A stretch of 48,102 nt of DNA from an uncultured SAR86 cluster bacterium (GTDB lineage Bacteria > Pseudomonadota > Gammaproteobacteria > Magnimaribacterales > AG-339-G14). The stretch spans positions 1-48,102 of the forward strand of contig CACAWS010000008.1 in the NCBI GenBank assembly GCA_902536295.1, read 5' to 3'. Positions within the stretch are counted from its first letter, which is position 1; each line of letters starts with the position of its first letter. Positions 41,227 through 48,102 of this stretch are shown piece by piece. The position numbers and the translations under genes were made by a program. A model generated the notes under the pieces. That model was not told the DNA's origin. It saw only the letters and a list, made by a program, of their open reading frames with translations, and searched no databases.

Positions 41227-41646
41227 ATGGAACTAGCGGCTTTAAATTCATCTTATATTGGATTTTTACAAATGAACGCCATCTTTTTTATCGGAAATAT
41301 CCTTCTTTTATGGATGATGTTCAGAGGCGTCACTAATGCGAATTTGTATGGAGTTAATACTTTTGGGAAAGTTATGCATTCTATAATTTCTTTATGTGTT
41401 GTAGCTTTCAATGCAAATACTTATGGGAATGTTACTTCAGCAGTAAATAATTGGGCTTATGCAGCTTCAGAATCGGGCCTCGAACTTACAGGCGGAATGC
41501 AAAATTTCGTTGATAACGTTGGAGCCACAGGTTATGTAAATGGATCTATGATCCCATCAGATCCTTTAGGAATAGTCTTTTACGTAGCAATTCTTATCGG
41601 CTTGATCGGGGGAATGTGGACTGCGCCTGCTCCGAAAGAAAATTAA
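41227..41646 (+). CDS. Unrecognised three-helix membrane protein, second of a tandem pair
   Basis: The 139-residue protein has predicted helices at about 12-34, 49-66 and 113-132. A polar loop between the second and third contains NFVDNVGATGYVNGS. It is a diverged paralogue of the preceding gene with nearly the same length and layout. It follows 11 bases downstream, with GGAGAAG ahead of its ATG, and a strong terminator comes immediately after. The pair likely arose by duplication and may form a hetero-oligomer. No known family is recognised. Confidence 0.85.
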   Translation: MELAALNSSYIGFLQMNAIFFIGNILLLWMMFRGVTNANLYGVNTFGKVMHSIISLCVVAFNANTYGNVTSAVNNWAYAASESGLELTGGMQNFVDNVGATGYVNGSMIPSDPLGIVFYVAILIGLIGGMWTAPAPKEN

Positions 41647-41654
41647 AATTTTTT

Positions 41655-41688
41655 AAAAAATAAGGGGGCTTTTGCCTCCTTATTTTTT
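41655..41688. terminator. Bidirectional Rho-independent terminator
   Basis: Stem TAAGGGGGC (41661-41669) pairs with GCCTCCTTA (41674-41682), with one G-T wobble, around a TTTT loop. The stem is flanked by six A on the left and six T on the right. It therefore works as a terminator in both directions, for the membrane-protein pair and for the leftward pckA-gshA-qor unit, whose last codon lies inside it. Confidence 0.92.
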
Positions 41689-42658
41689 ATATTTCTATAA
41701 CTACTTTTCCAGTAGCGGTCCTGTCCTCTAAAGACTTTATTGCCTCAACCGCATTGTTTAACGTATAGCTTTTAGTGATTTCTGGTTTTATTTTACCTTC
41801 TGCATGTAGAGCGAAAAGTTCCTGAAAATTCTTTGTATTTTCTTCTGGCTCTCTGCCGGTAAAACTTCCCCAAAAAACACCAACAATTGAACATCCTTTT
41901 AATAAAGCAAGGTTTGTTGGAACTTTTGGAATTCCTGCAGGAAAACCAATGACAAGGACTCTGCCGTCCCAATTAATACATCTCATGCATTGTAAAAAGA
42001 TGTCACCACCAACGGCGTCGTAAATAACATCAGCTCCTAAACCATCAGTCAGAGCTTTTACCTTTTCCTTCAACTCTCCGTCGCCATAGTTAATAACTTC
42101 GTCGGCACCCAACCTTTTTGCGATATCTAATTTTTCTTGATTACTTGCAGCGGCAATAACTCTAGCCCCCATCGCTTTACCTATTTCTATTGCTGTAGTT
42201 CCAACGCCTCCTCCAGCGCCAGTGACCAAAAGTGTTTCGCCTTCCTTTAATTTACCTCTTTGTTTTAGGGCGTAGTATGTTGTTCCATAGTTTAGGGGAA
42301 AAGCCGCTCCATCTTTAAAATCCATAGTCTCGGGCAACGTCATTAAAGTTCCTGCAAAAGCAGAAACTTTCTCCGCAATTCCGCCATTACCGATCATTGC
42401 AATTACTCGATCGCCTTCTTTCCAGTCAGTAACGCCTTCTCCTACCTCAGAGATTACTCCAGCGACTTCGCCGCCAGGAGAAAATGGAAAGGGTGGTTGG
42501 AATTGATATTTGCCTTGAATAATTAATACATCTGGAAAACTCACTCCAGCAGCTTTTACATCAATAATTACCATCCCTGGTTCTGCTCTTGGATCCTCTA
42601 TTTCTTCAACTTTATGAGAATCAACAGGCCCGAATTCTCTACATACAAACGCTTTCAT
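41687..42658 (-). CDS. NADPH:quinone oxidoreductase-like (zinc-free MDR family)
   Basis: This is a medium-chain dehydrogenase/reductase that likely reduces quinones or enones with NADPH. The 323-residue protein has the GroES-like N-terminal half and a Rossmann motif GAGGGVGTTAIEIGKAMGA near 147-165. GADVIYDAVGGDIF follows. The cysteine cluster and zinc ligands of alcohol dehydrogenases are absent, placing it with Qor-like enzymes; the substrate is unknown. AGGAG precedes the ATG. It is last in the unit pckA-gshA-qor, 12 bases after gshA. Confidence 0.85.
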   Translation of the reverse strand: MKAFVCREFGPVDSHKVEEIEDPRAEPGMVIIDVKAAGVSFPDVLIIQGKYQFQPPFPFSPGGEVAGVISEVGEGVTDWKEGDRVIAMIGNGGIAEKVSAFAGTLMTLPETMDFKDGAAFPLNYGTTYYALKQRGKLKEGETLLVTGAGGGVGTTAIEIGKAMGARVIAAASNQEKLDIAKRLGADEVINYGDGELKEKVKALTDGLGADVIYDAVGGDIFLQCMRCINWDGRVLVIGFPAGIPKVPTNLALLKGCSIVGVFWGSFTGREPEENTKNFQELFALHAEGKIKPEITKSYTLNNAVEAIKSLEDRTATGKVVIEI

Positions 42659-42670
42659 ATTTCTCCTAAA

Positions 42671-44224
42671 TTAATTTAATGCATTTAAATAGTTTTTTAA
42701 AAAATCTGCAAATGGAATTTCTTCTTCTTTTTCTAATTCATTGAATTTAACCAGTGAAGTTTTTGCTTCTTCTTCTAAATAAGACAAATTTTTAGTTAAG
42801 CTTGAAAAATATCTTTTGTGCTCTTCGTAGAGCTCTAAATTGAAATCTGTCCAAGTCATATCGTTATCTTTTATGATTTTTAGAATTTTGCCAGACGGGG
42901 TAAGGTCAGAATTTTCAATTTTCTTTTCTTGAAGTGCAATCGAGTTGGTTATATTAGTTTTGAGATTATCAGCTTTATCTGTAATTGAAGAATTAAAAAT
43001 TTTAATTTTTTCGAGAACTGAATTTGCAGCATCTCTGATATTTATTTCTTTACCATTTACCAAAATATTTAGATCTGGATTTCTTCCATCTTTCACTACA
43101 TTTTGCCAGTTGGTTTGAATTTCAACTATCTCTTCTTTAGGCGCAAATTTATTTTCGTCTGCTAAACATGTCATCAAGTAAGCCTCTAAGAAATGACTTG
43201 TCTCAGCGGAAATACCAAGTGGCTCGAAAGGATTGTTGTCCATACATCTTACTTCAACATATTCAATGCCTTTTTCTTTGAGCGCGTTTATTGGTCTTTC
43301 ACCAGAGCCTACAATGCGTTTTGGTCTTATAGAACTATAGTATTCGTTTTCTATTTGAATAATTGAATCATTTATTTGAATGAATTCTCCTTCTTTTTCA
43401 ATTCCGATTTGCTCATATCTTGGAAATTTTTCCTTAAGCGCATAGAGAAGGTTTTCAACATATTCATCTAAATTGTTGTACGCAATGAATAGGTTATCCT
43501 GAGCATTTGACATATAACCTAATTCGCTCATTCTTAAACAAGTGGCGTTCTCTAAATAACAATCTTGATCATTTAAGTTTTGAAGAAAGTTTTGTCTGCC
43601 AGCTATGAAGGATTTTGGAACAATTGGACTGGCGCCAAACAGGTAGAGTAATAACCAAGCATTTCTTCTAAAGTTTCTAACCAGGCTTAAGTAAGATTCA
43701 TTCTTAAATTCTTGAAGTGAAGTATTTTGAGGAGCTAGTTTCAAAAAAAACTCATCGTTTAGAGAGAAATTGTAATGAATTCCAGAAACACACTGCATCA
43801 TGCTGCCATATCTTTCGCTGAGACCTTTTCTATAGAGGTTTTTCAATCGGCCTGAATTTGAAGAGCCATATTCTGCGATTCTAATTTTATTTTCATCTTC
43901 AATCGTGCAAGGGACGCTACTTGGCCAGATAGTTTCTGAACAATTTTTAAAGACAAAGTTTAAAACATCCTCTAATTCGTTTAAGGATTCGTCAATTGAA
44001 CTTTTTTTATTCGTAATTAATTCCAGTAAGGCCTCAGAAAAATCAGTAGTAATGTATTGATTTGTCAAAGTTGCACCAAGAGAAGTCGGGTGATCAGTTA
44101 AAGAAATAGTTTTATCGAAAACTCTTAATGATTCTTTTTCGATACCTCTCGATGAAAATTTTGAAAAATCACTAAGGTCAGAGTCTTTTAATAGATTTAA
44201 TGTCTCTTTAAAAGATTCAGACAT
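42671..44224 (-). CDS. gshA: Glutamate-cysteine ligase, gammaproteobacterial type
   Basis: GshA makes gamma-glutamylcysteine, the first step of glutathione synthesis. The 517-residue length matches the E. coli enzyme (about 518). Family features include FSRGIEKESLRV near 22-33, MQCVSGIHYNFSL near 142-154, a conserved RNFRRNAWLLLYLFGASP and YVEVRCMDNNPFEPLG. It starts 12 bases after pckA with no clear ribosome-binding site. The gshB partner is not in the window. A glutathione S-transferase lies about 3 kb away. Confidence 0.95.
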   Translation of the reverse strand: MSESFKETLNLLKDSDLSDFSKFSSRGIEKESLRVFDKTISLTDHPTSLGATLTNQYITTDFSEALLELITNKKSSIDESLNELEDVLNFVFKNCSETIWPSSVPCTIEDENKIRIAEYGSSNSGRLKNLYRKGLSERYGSMMQCVSGIHYNFSLNDEFFLKLAPQNTSLQEFKNESYLSLVRNFRRNAWLLLYLFGASPIVPKSFIAGRQNFLQNLNDQDCYLENATCLRMSELGYMSNAQDNLFIAYNNLDEYVENLLYALKEKFPRYEQIGIEKEGEFIQINDSIIQIENEYYSSIRPKRIVGSGERPINALKEKGIEYVEVRCMDNNPFEPLGISAETSHFLEAYLMTCLADENKFAPKEEIVEIQTNWQNVVKDGRNPDLNILVNGKEINIRDAANSVLEKIKIFNSSITDKADNLKTNITNSIALQEKKIENSDLTPSGKILKIIKDNDMTWTDFNLELYEEHKRYFSSLTKNLSYLEEEAKTSLVKFNELEKEEEIPFADFLKNYLNALN

Positions 44225-44236
44225 ATTTTTTAGAGA

Positions 44237-45760
44237 TTACAGAACAGGTCCAGAATTCCTTATTTCTTCGGACACCTCAAATTTTGAGATGTTTTCATTA
44301 AACTTAGATGCTAATTCCTCTGCAGCTTGATTGTACTGATCAGAATTAGACCATGTCTTTTTTGGGTTCAATAGGTTTGTTTCTACTCCAGGTAATTCGG
44401 TAGGTATTTCAACGTTCATAATGTCGAGTTTGTCTCTCGAGCTATTTTCAATTTCTCCAGACTGAATAGCTTTGATAATGCTTCGGGTGGTTGGTATTTT
44501 AAAACGTGAACCTACGCCATAAGAACCTCCGGTCCAACCAGAATTTACAATGTAAACTTTGCTTCCAAAACCTTCAATTCTTTTCATCAATAGATCTGCA
44601 TAAACTTGCGCTTTCCTTGGGAAGAATGGAGCGCCGTAGCAATTTGAAAAAGTCGAGTCAATGTCGGAAGTTGAGCCGAGCTCGGTCGATCCGACTTTTG
44701 CAGTATAACCGCTCAAAAAGTGATAAGCAGCTTGCTCTTTAGAAAGTATCGATACTGGAGGCATCACGCCCGATAAATCACATGTTAGAAATATTATAGA
44801 ATTCGGTTCGCCGCCATAATTTTTTTCCAGATGTTGATCGACATGGCTCAATGGATAAACACAACGTCCGTTTTCAGTTAATGATGTATCGGTGTAATCA
44901 GTCTCTAAAGTTTGAGGATTAAAAACTACATTTTCAATTATCGATCCATGCTTAATTGCATTCCAAATTATTGGCTCATTTTTTTCTGATAAATCAATAG
45001 TTTTTGCATAACAACCTCCTTCAATGTTAAACACAATACCATCACCCCAACCATGCTCATCGTCACCAATAAGCCATCTTTCAGGATCAGCAGAAAGTGT
45101 CGTTTTGCCCGTTCCAGAAAGTCCAAAAAATAAAGATACATCTCCATTTAAGCCAGCATTTGCAGCACAATGCATTGAAAGAACGTCGCTTTCAGGGAGT
45201 ATAAAGTTCATGACACTGAACATTGATTTTTTCATTTCTCCTGCGTATGCAATTCCTAAAATCAGAATTTGATTCGAAGAAAAATTAATCATTACTGTTC
45301 CATCTGAATTTGTACCATGTCTTTTAGGATCACAGACAAAATTAGGCGCACATCTAAGATGCCAAGCTGGTTTATTTAATGGGTTAAAGGAGTTTGGTCT
45401 TATGAAAAGACTTTGGCAAAACATATTGTGCCAAGCTAATTCATTTTCTACTCTAACCGGCTGATAGTGTTCTTCGCTAGCTCCAACATGAAGGTCGGAA
45501 GTATAAGTGGTTTTATTTTTTAAATATTCCTCTGACTCATCCCAAAGTTTTTCAAAAAAATGAGGCTCAATAGGCTGATTATCTTCTCCCCAATTTACAA
45601 CTTCTTTTGTTCTAGCATCACTTACAATAAATTTGTCTGCCGGACTTCTGCCAGTTCTTTTTCCGGTGGTAACAACTAGTGCACCATTTTTAACAATAGT
45701 ACCTTCACCATTTTTTAAGGCGATTTCAAGCAGAGAATCTGAAGGTAAATTGTGATTCAT
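44237..45760 (-). CDS. pckA: Phosphoenolpyruvate carboxykinase (ATP)
   Basis: PckA converts oxaloacetate and ATP to phosphoenolpyruvate, starting gluconeogenesis. From ATG at 45760 the protein has 507 residues, near the family size. It contains the P-loop [14 protein letters not shown], the metal-site region [10 protein letters not shown] and the early TGRSPADKF. The open frame extends 74 codons upstream to 45982, but that part is not PckA-like and overlaps the divergent neighbour. GGGAG lies just upstream of the ATG at 45760, so this start is chosen. Confidence 0.96.
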   Translation of the reverse strand: MNHNLPSDSLLEIALKNGEGTIVKNGALVVTTGKRTGRSPADKFIVSDARTKEVVNWGEDNQPIEPHFFEKLWDESEEYLKNKTTYTSDLHVGASEEHYQPVRVENELAWHNMFCQSLFIRPNSFNPLNKPAWHLRCAPNFVCDPKRHGTNSDGTVMINFSSNQILILGIAYAGEMKKSMFSVMNFILPESDVLSMHCAANAGLNGDVSLFFGLSGTGKTTLSADPERWLIGDDEHGWGDGIVFNIEGGCYAKTIDLSEKNEPIIWNAIKHGSIIENVVFNPQTLETDYTDTSLTENGRCVYPLSHVDQHLEKNYGGEPNSIIFLTCDLSGVMPPVSILSKEQAAYHFLSGYTAKVGSTELGSTSDIDSTFSNCYGAPFFPRKAQVYADLLMKRIEGFGSKVYIVNSGWTGGSYGVGSRFKIPTTRSIIKAIQSGEIENSSRDKLDIMNVEIPTELPGVETNLLNPKKTWSNSDQYNQAAEELASKFNENISKFEVSEEIRNSGPVL

Positions 45761-45868
45761 ATTTCTCCCAAAATAAGATCGGGTTGATCTAAAAAGGTAA
45801 CTTATTATGCCAAAATTAAATGTTATATCATACTCATAAATAGTAATATTTATTATGAGAAGACACCT

Positions 45869-46807
45869 ATGAATGAAGATATAACTTTCAAAAAAGGACA
45901 ATTTGGATATATAGAATATAAATCTTCCAACCCATACGAATTTCATCAAATCATAAAAGATTATGAAAAATCCCCTTCTCAAGATGCAAAGGGTTGGCTT
46001 TTATTTCCTGAAAAATTTTCTGGCAAGTTGTCCTGTATGGTTTGTGTACATCACAGTGGGGGCTGGGGCGGCGCTCAATACCAAATGATGATACAACTTT
46101 TAGAAGCAGGGTACGCTGTTTTTCAAGTAGATAGTTTTGATGCAAGAGGAGTGACTAGCACTGCCGAGGATCAGTTGTCTGTTACTTATGCGATGTTAAT
46201 GGCAGATGCTTATGAGGCTTTGAAATTTCTATCTAGACACCCTGATATTGATAATAAAAAAATTGGGATTTGCGGCTGGAGTTTAGGTGGTGCGGCATCT
46301 CTTTATTCTGCATGGCTTCCATTGGCTGAAAAACTAGCTCCTAATGGTGAGAGATTCGCATTGCATTTAAATTATTATCCATTGGCTATTTACTGGCCAG
46401 ATGAAATGCACTGGTCTGACTCGCCAATACTCAATTTATTGGGAGGAAAAGATGATTACACTCCTTATTCGCTTGCGCAAAAATTAACCAAAGGTATTAA
46501 AGATGTAGGAGGTGATTGTAGTTACATACTTTACGAAGAGGGGCTGCACGGATTCGATTCGGTAATGCCAAAAACTTTTTGGCCTGATTCAATCGTTCCA
46601 AACACTGAGAAATTTGCAAGAATTGATAAGGAAGGCGACATCACTTATGAATCTGATGATGGAGAAATTTTACCAGGCAATACAATGGAGGATAGGATTG
46701 TTTTATTTGAAAAAATTGCAGCTTTGGGAGCTTGGACAGGCGGAAATTGGGATATTAGAAGAAAAGCAAAGAAAGACGCATTCGATTTTATTGCGAAAAT
46801 TTTATGA
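45869..46807 (+). CDS. Dienelactone hydrolase-family alpha/beta hydrolase
   Basis: The 312-residue protein is an alpha/beta hydrolase. A likely triad is Ser138 in CGWSLGGA, Asp195 or Asp196 in GGKDDYTP, and His227 in GLHGFD. Classic dienelactone hydrolases use Cys in this place; Ser suggests an esterase or a related hydrolase. HHSGGWGG near 61-68 probably forms the oxyanion region. No signal peptide is seen. It is divergent from pckA across 108 bases and tail-to-tail with the next gene. Substrate unknown. Confidence 0.85.
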   Translation: MNEDITFKKGQFGYIEYKSSNPYEFHQIIKDYEKSPSQDAKGWLLFPEKFSGKLSCMVCVHHSGGWGGAQYQMMIQLLEAGYAVFQVDSFDARGVTSTAEDQLSVTYAMLMADAYEALKFLSRHPDIDNKKIGICGWSLGGAASLYSAWLPLAEKLAPNGERFALHLNYYPLAIYWPDEMHWSDSPILNLLGGKDDYTPYSLAQKLTKGIKDVGGDCSYILYEEGLHGFDSVMPKTFWPDSIVPNTEKFARIDKEGDITYESDDGEILPGNTMEDRIVLFEKIAALGAWTGGNWDIRRKAKKDAFDFIAKIL

Positions 46808-47194
46808 TTAAAAAATAAATTCTCTTTTTGTATAACGCCAATAAGCTAAAACAAACACTATAAATTCATTTAGAAAAATCATAGCAGACGTTCCATCAAA
46901 ACTATTATCTAATCCAAAACTGAAAAGTCGTCCAACCAAAAAACTTCCCATTAAGATGGTAAAGGTCAAATAGACCTTTTTTCGCAAATTAACCTTTAAG
47001 ATACTAATCAATGACATCATTCCTATGATTGTAAAAAATGCGTACAAAGCCCTAGTTTCATTTAGGTAAAGATTAGATTCAGAGTAAGCCGTAACTCCTA
47101 ATAGACCCGCAATGATGTCTGGAAAAAAAAGGCCGAGCACGCCAAACCCAAACCATTCAAGGCCAATTAGAAAGAGAATAATTTTGTCCAACAT
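46808..47194 (-). CDS. Four-helix small membrane protein (DUF4345-like)
   Basis: The 128-residue protein has four predicted membrane helices (about 3-31, 46-66, 73-92 and 103-119). The LNETRALYAFFTIIGMMSL segment after helix 1 resembles the DUF4345 family, whose function is unknown. Its stop directly abuts the hydrolase stop with no gap. It is divergent from the glutathione S-transferase across 75 AT-rich bases. Confidence 0.75.
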   Translation of the reverse strand: MLDKIILFLIGLEWFGFGVLGLFFPDIIAGLLGVTAYSESNLYLNETRALYAFFTIIGMMSLISILKVNLRKKVYLTFTILMGSFLVGRLFSFGLDNSFDGTSAMIFLNEFIVFVLAYWRYTKREFIF

Positions 47195-47269
47195 ATTTCT
47201 TAATATTTTCTTAAATATAGTATAAGTTAAATGCTTACTAGAAGAAGAAATAAATTTAAAAACTTATAG

Positions 47270-48102
47270 ATGAAACAAGAGATAATTCTTTATCATGCCC
47301 ACTGGTCAATATGTAGCCAAATGGTCAGAGTGGCTCTTTACGAAAAAGGGTTGTCATTTAAAAGCGAAAGGATAAATCTTTGCGACCAAAGTGATGAAGC
47401 TGGTAACTTAACTGATGATTTTCTTAAAAACGTCAACCCAACGGCGGTCGTACCGGTTTTAAAACTTAATGACGAAATAATTCGTGATAGTGCTTACATA
47501 ATTGAGAGAATCGATGATCTGAAAGGTGATAACGAGATAAACCTTTGGCCCCAAGATCCAGTTAAAAGGAGTGAATTAAAAAAGTGGGTGGAGGATACGA
47601 CCCTTACCGAAGGAGTAGGTCTTGGAAGAAGTTTAGGGACAATGGTTCCGCTTTTTTCAACTGGCTTGATTGAAGACCTGATTAAAAATTTAAAATTTAA
47701 ATCTATCTTGAGAATAATTTTCAAACACCCAAGAAGAGAAAGGAAAATCGCATTTTTAACAATGTACTTTTCCTCCTTAAAAAATAGAATTGGGCCAATT
47801 GTCTACAATAGATTTACAAGAGAATTAATTGCGCTTGAGAATAATTTAAACGATAAAAGTTTTTTATTGGGTGCCTTCAGCCATGCCGACATAAATCTGA
47901 TGTGTTGTTTTAATAGATTGGTTGAAATGAAAATGGAAAGCTTACTAGAGATGCCAGAATTACCTAACGTAACCAAATATTGGCAAAATCTTAAATCTAG
48001 AAAGAGCTATCAACAAGGAGTTCTTGATTATTCTGATCACGAAGAAATGATAAAAAAAATTTTCAATAGTGGGCCAAACCCACACCTAGAAATCATTCAA
48101 AA
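47270..48102 (+). CDS. Glutathione S-transferase-family protein, 3' end cut off by window edge
   Basis: An open frame from ATG at 47270 runs to the right edge (277 codons). The N-terminus is a thioredoxin fold (EIILYHAHWSICSQMVRVAL, with SICSQ at the glutathione site). NPTAVVPVLKLND holds the cis-proline and RDSAYIIERID the gamma-glutamyl site. A helical C-terminal domain with FLLGAFSHADINLMC follows. It is longer than typical GSTs because of an insert around 120-170. Substrate unknown. It may use glutathione from the nearby gshA pathway. Confidence 0.88.
   Translation, partial: MKQEIILYHAHWSICSQMVRVALYEKGLSFKSERINLCDQSDEAGNLTDDFLKNVNPTAVVPVLKLNDEIIRDSAYIIERIDDLKGDNEINLWPQDPVKRSELKKWVEDTTLTEGVGLGRSLGTMVPLFSTGLIEDLIKNLKFKSILRIIFKHPRRERKIAFLTMYFSSLKNRIGPIVYNRFTRELIALENNLNDKSFLLGAFSHADINLMCCFNRLVEMKMESLLEMPELPNVTKYWQNLKSRKSYQQGVLDYSDHEEMIKKIFNSGPNPHLEIIQ

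Noticed and set aside
45761-45982. 74-codon N-terminal extension of the pckA reading frame
   Set aside because: The extension is hydrophobic, unlike PckA, covers the divergent gene's start and promoter region, and a good GGGAG site precedes the internal ATG at 45760.

Overview
The window is a low-GC, densely packed bacterial chromosome segment centred on the replication origin region. Gene order is that of a gammaproteobacterium. From about 14.4 kb down to 0.4 kb, all on the minus strand, it reads mnmE, mnmG, rsmG, parA, parB, atpBEFHAGDC, glmU, glmS. The yidC, yidD, rnpA and rpmH genes lie between mnmE and the origin. On the plus strand to the right are dnaA, dnaN, recF and gyrB. An aa3-type cox cluster in pseudomonad-like order follows later. 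AT-rich DNA, very short intergenic gaps and frequent TTG/GTG starts suggest a streamlined, probably marine, oligotrophic gammaproteobacterium such as the SAR86 lineage. The order-level placement is well supported by synteny; the SAR86 suggestion is inference.

Layout: (1) 1-391, a truncated exported protein. (2) 410-3576, glmS and glmU for UDP-GlcNAc synthesis. (3) 3615-9974, the complete F1Fo ATP synthase operon without atpI, with a recognisable sigma70-type promoter carrying an operator-like dyad. (4) 10050-14154, parB, parA, rsmG and mnmG. (5) 14155-14382, an AT-rich gap. (6) 14383-18134, mnmE, yidC, yidD, rnpA and rpmH. (7) 18135-18285, the strand-switch region with two perfect DnaA boxes and the dnaA promoter, the best oriC/dnaA control candidate. 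(8) 18286-24156, dnaA-dnaN-recF-gyrB with a perfect 16-bp parS inside recF. (9) 24153-30495, a minus-strand block def-fmt-trkA-trkH-glyRS-gmhB in which a homodimeric-type glycyl-tRNA synthetase sits where relatives carry glyQ and glyS. (10) 30558-32443, purE, tsaC and aroE. (11) 32493-40700, the cytochrome c oxidase structural and assembly cluster. (12) 40799-41646, two tandem, related, unrecognised small membrane proteins with their own promoter. (13) 41687-45760, a minus-strand pckA-gshA-qor unit ending at a bidirectional terminator shared with the pair. (14) 45869 to the end, a dienelactone-hydrolase-like enzyme, a small membrane protein and a truncated glutathione S-transferase.

The genes fit together as chromosome replication and segregation (DnaA, DnaN, RecF, GyrB, ParAB/parS), energy conversion (terminal oxidase plus ATP synthase), membrane insertion (YidC/YidD), tRNA modification (MnmE/MnmG/TsaC) and translation initiation and termination of formylation (Fmt/Def). 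No tRNA, rRNA, CRISPR array, insertion sequence or prophage was recognised. No intergenic stretch exceeds 300 bases. The points most worth follow-up are the parS embedded in a conserved recF motif, the in-place glycyl-tRNA synthetase replacement, the dyad in the atp promoter and the unrecognised membrane-protein pair.
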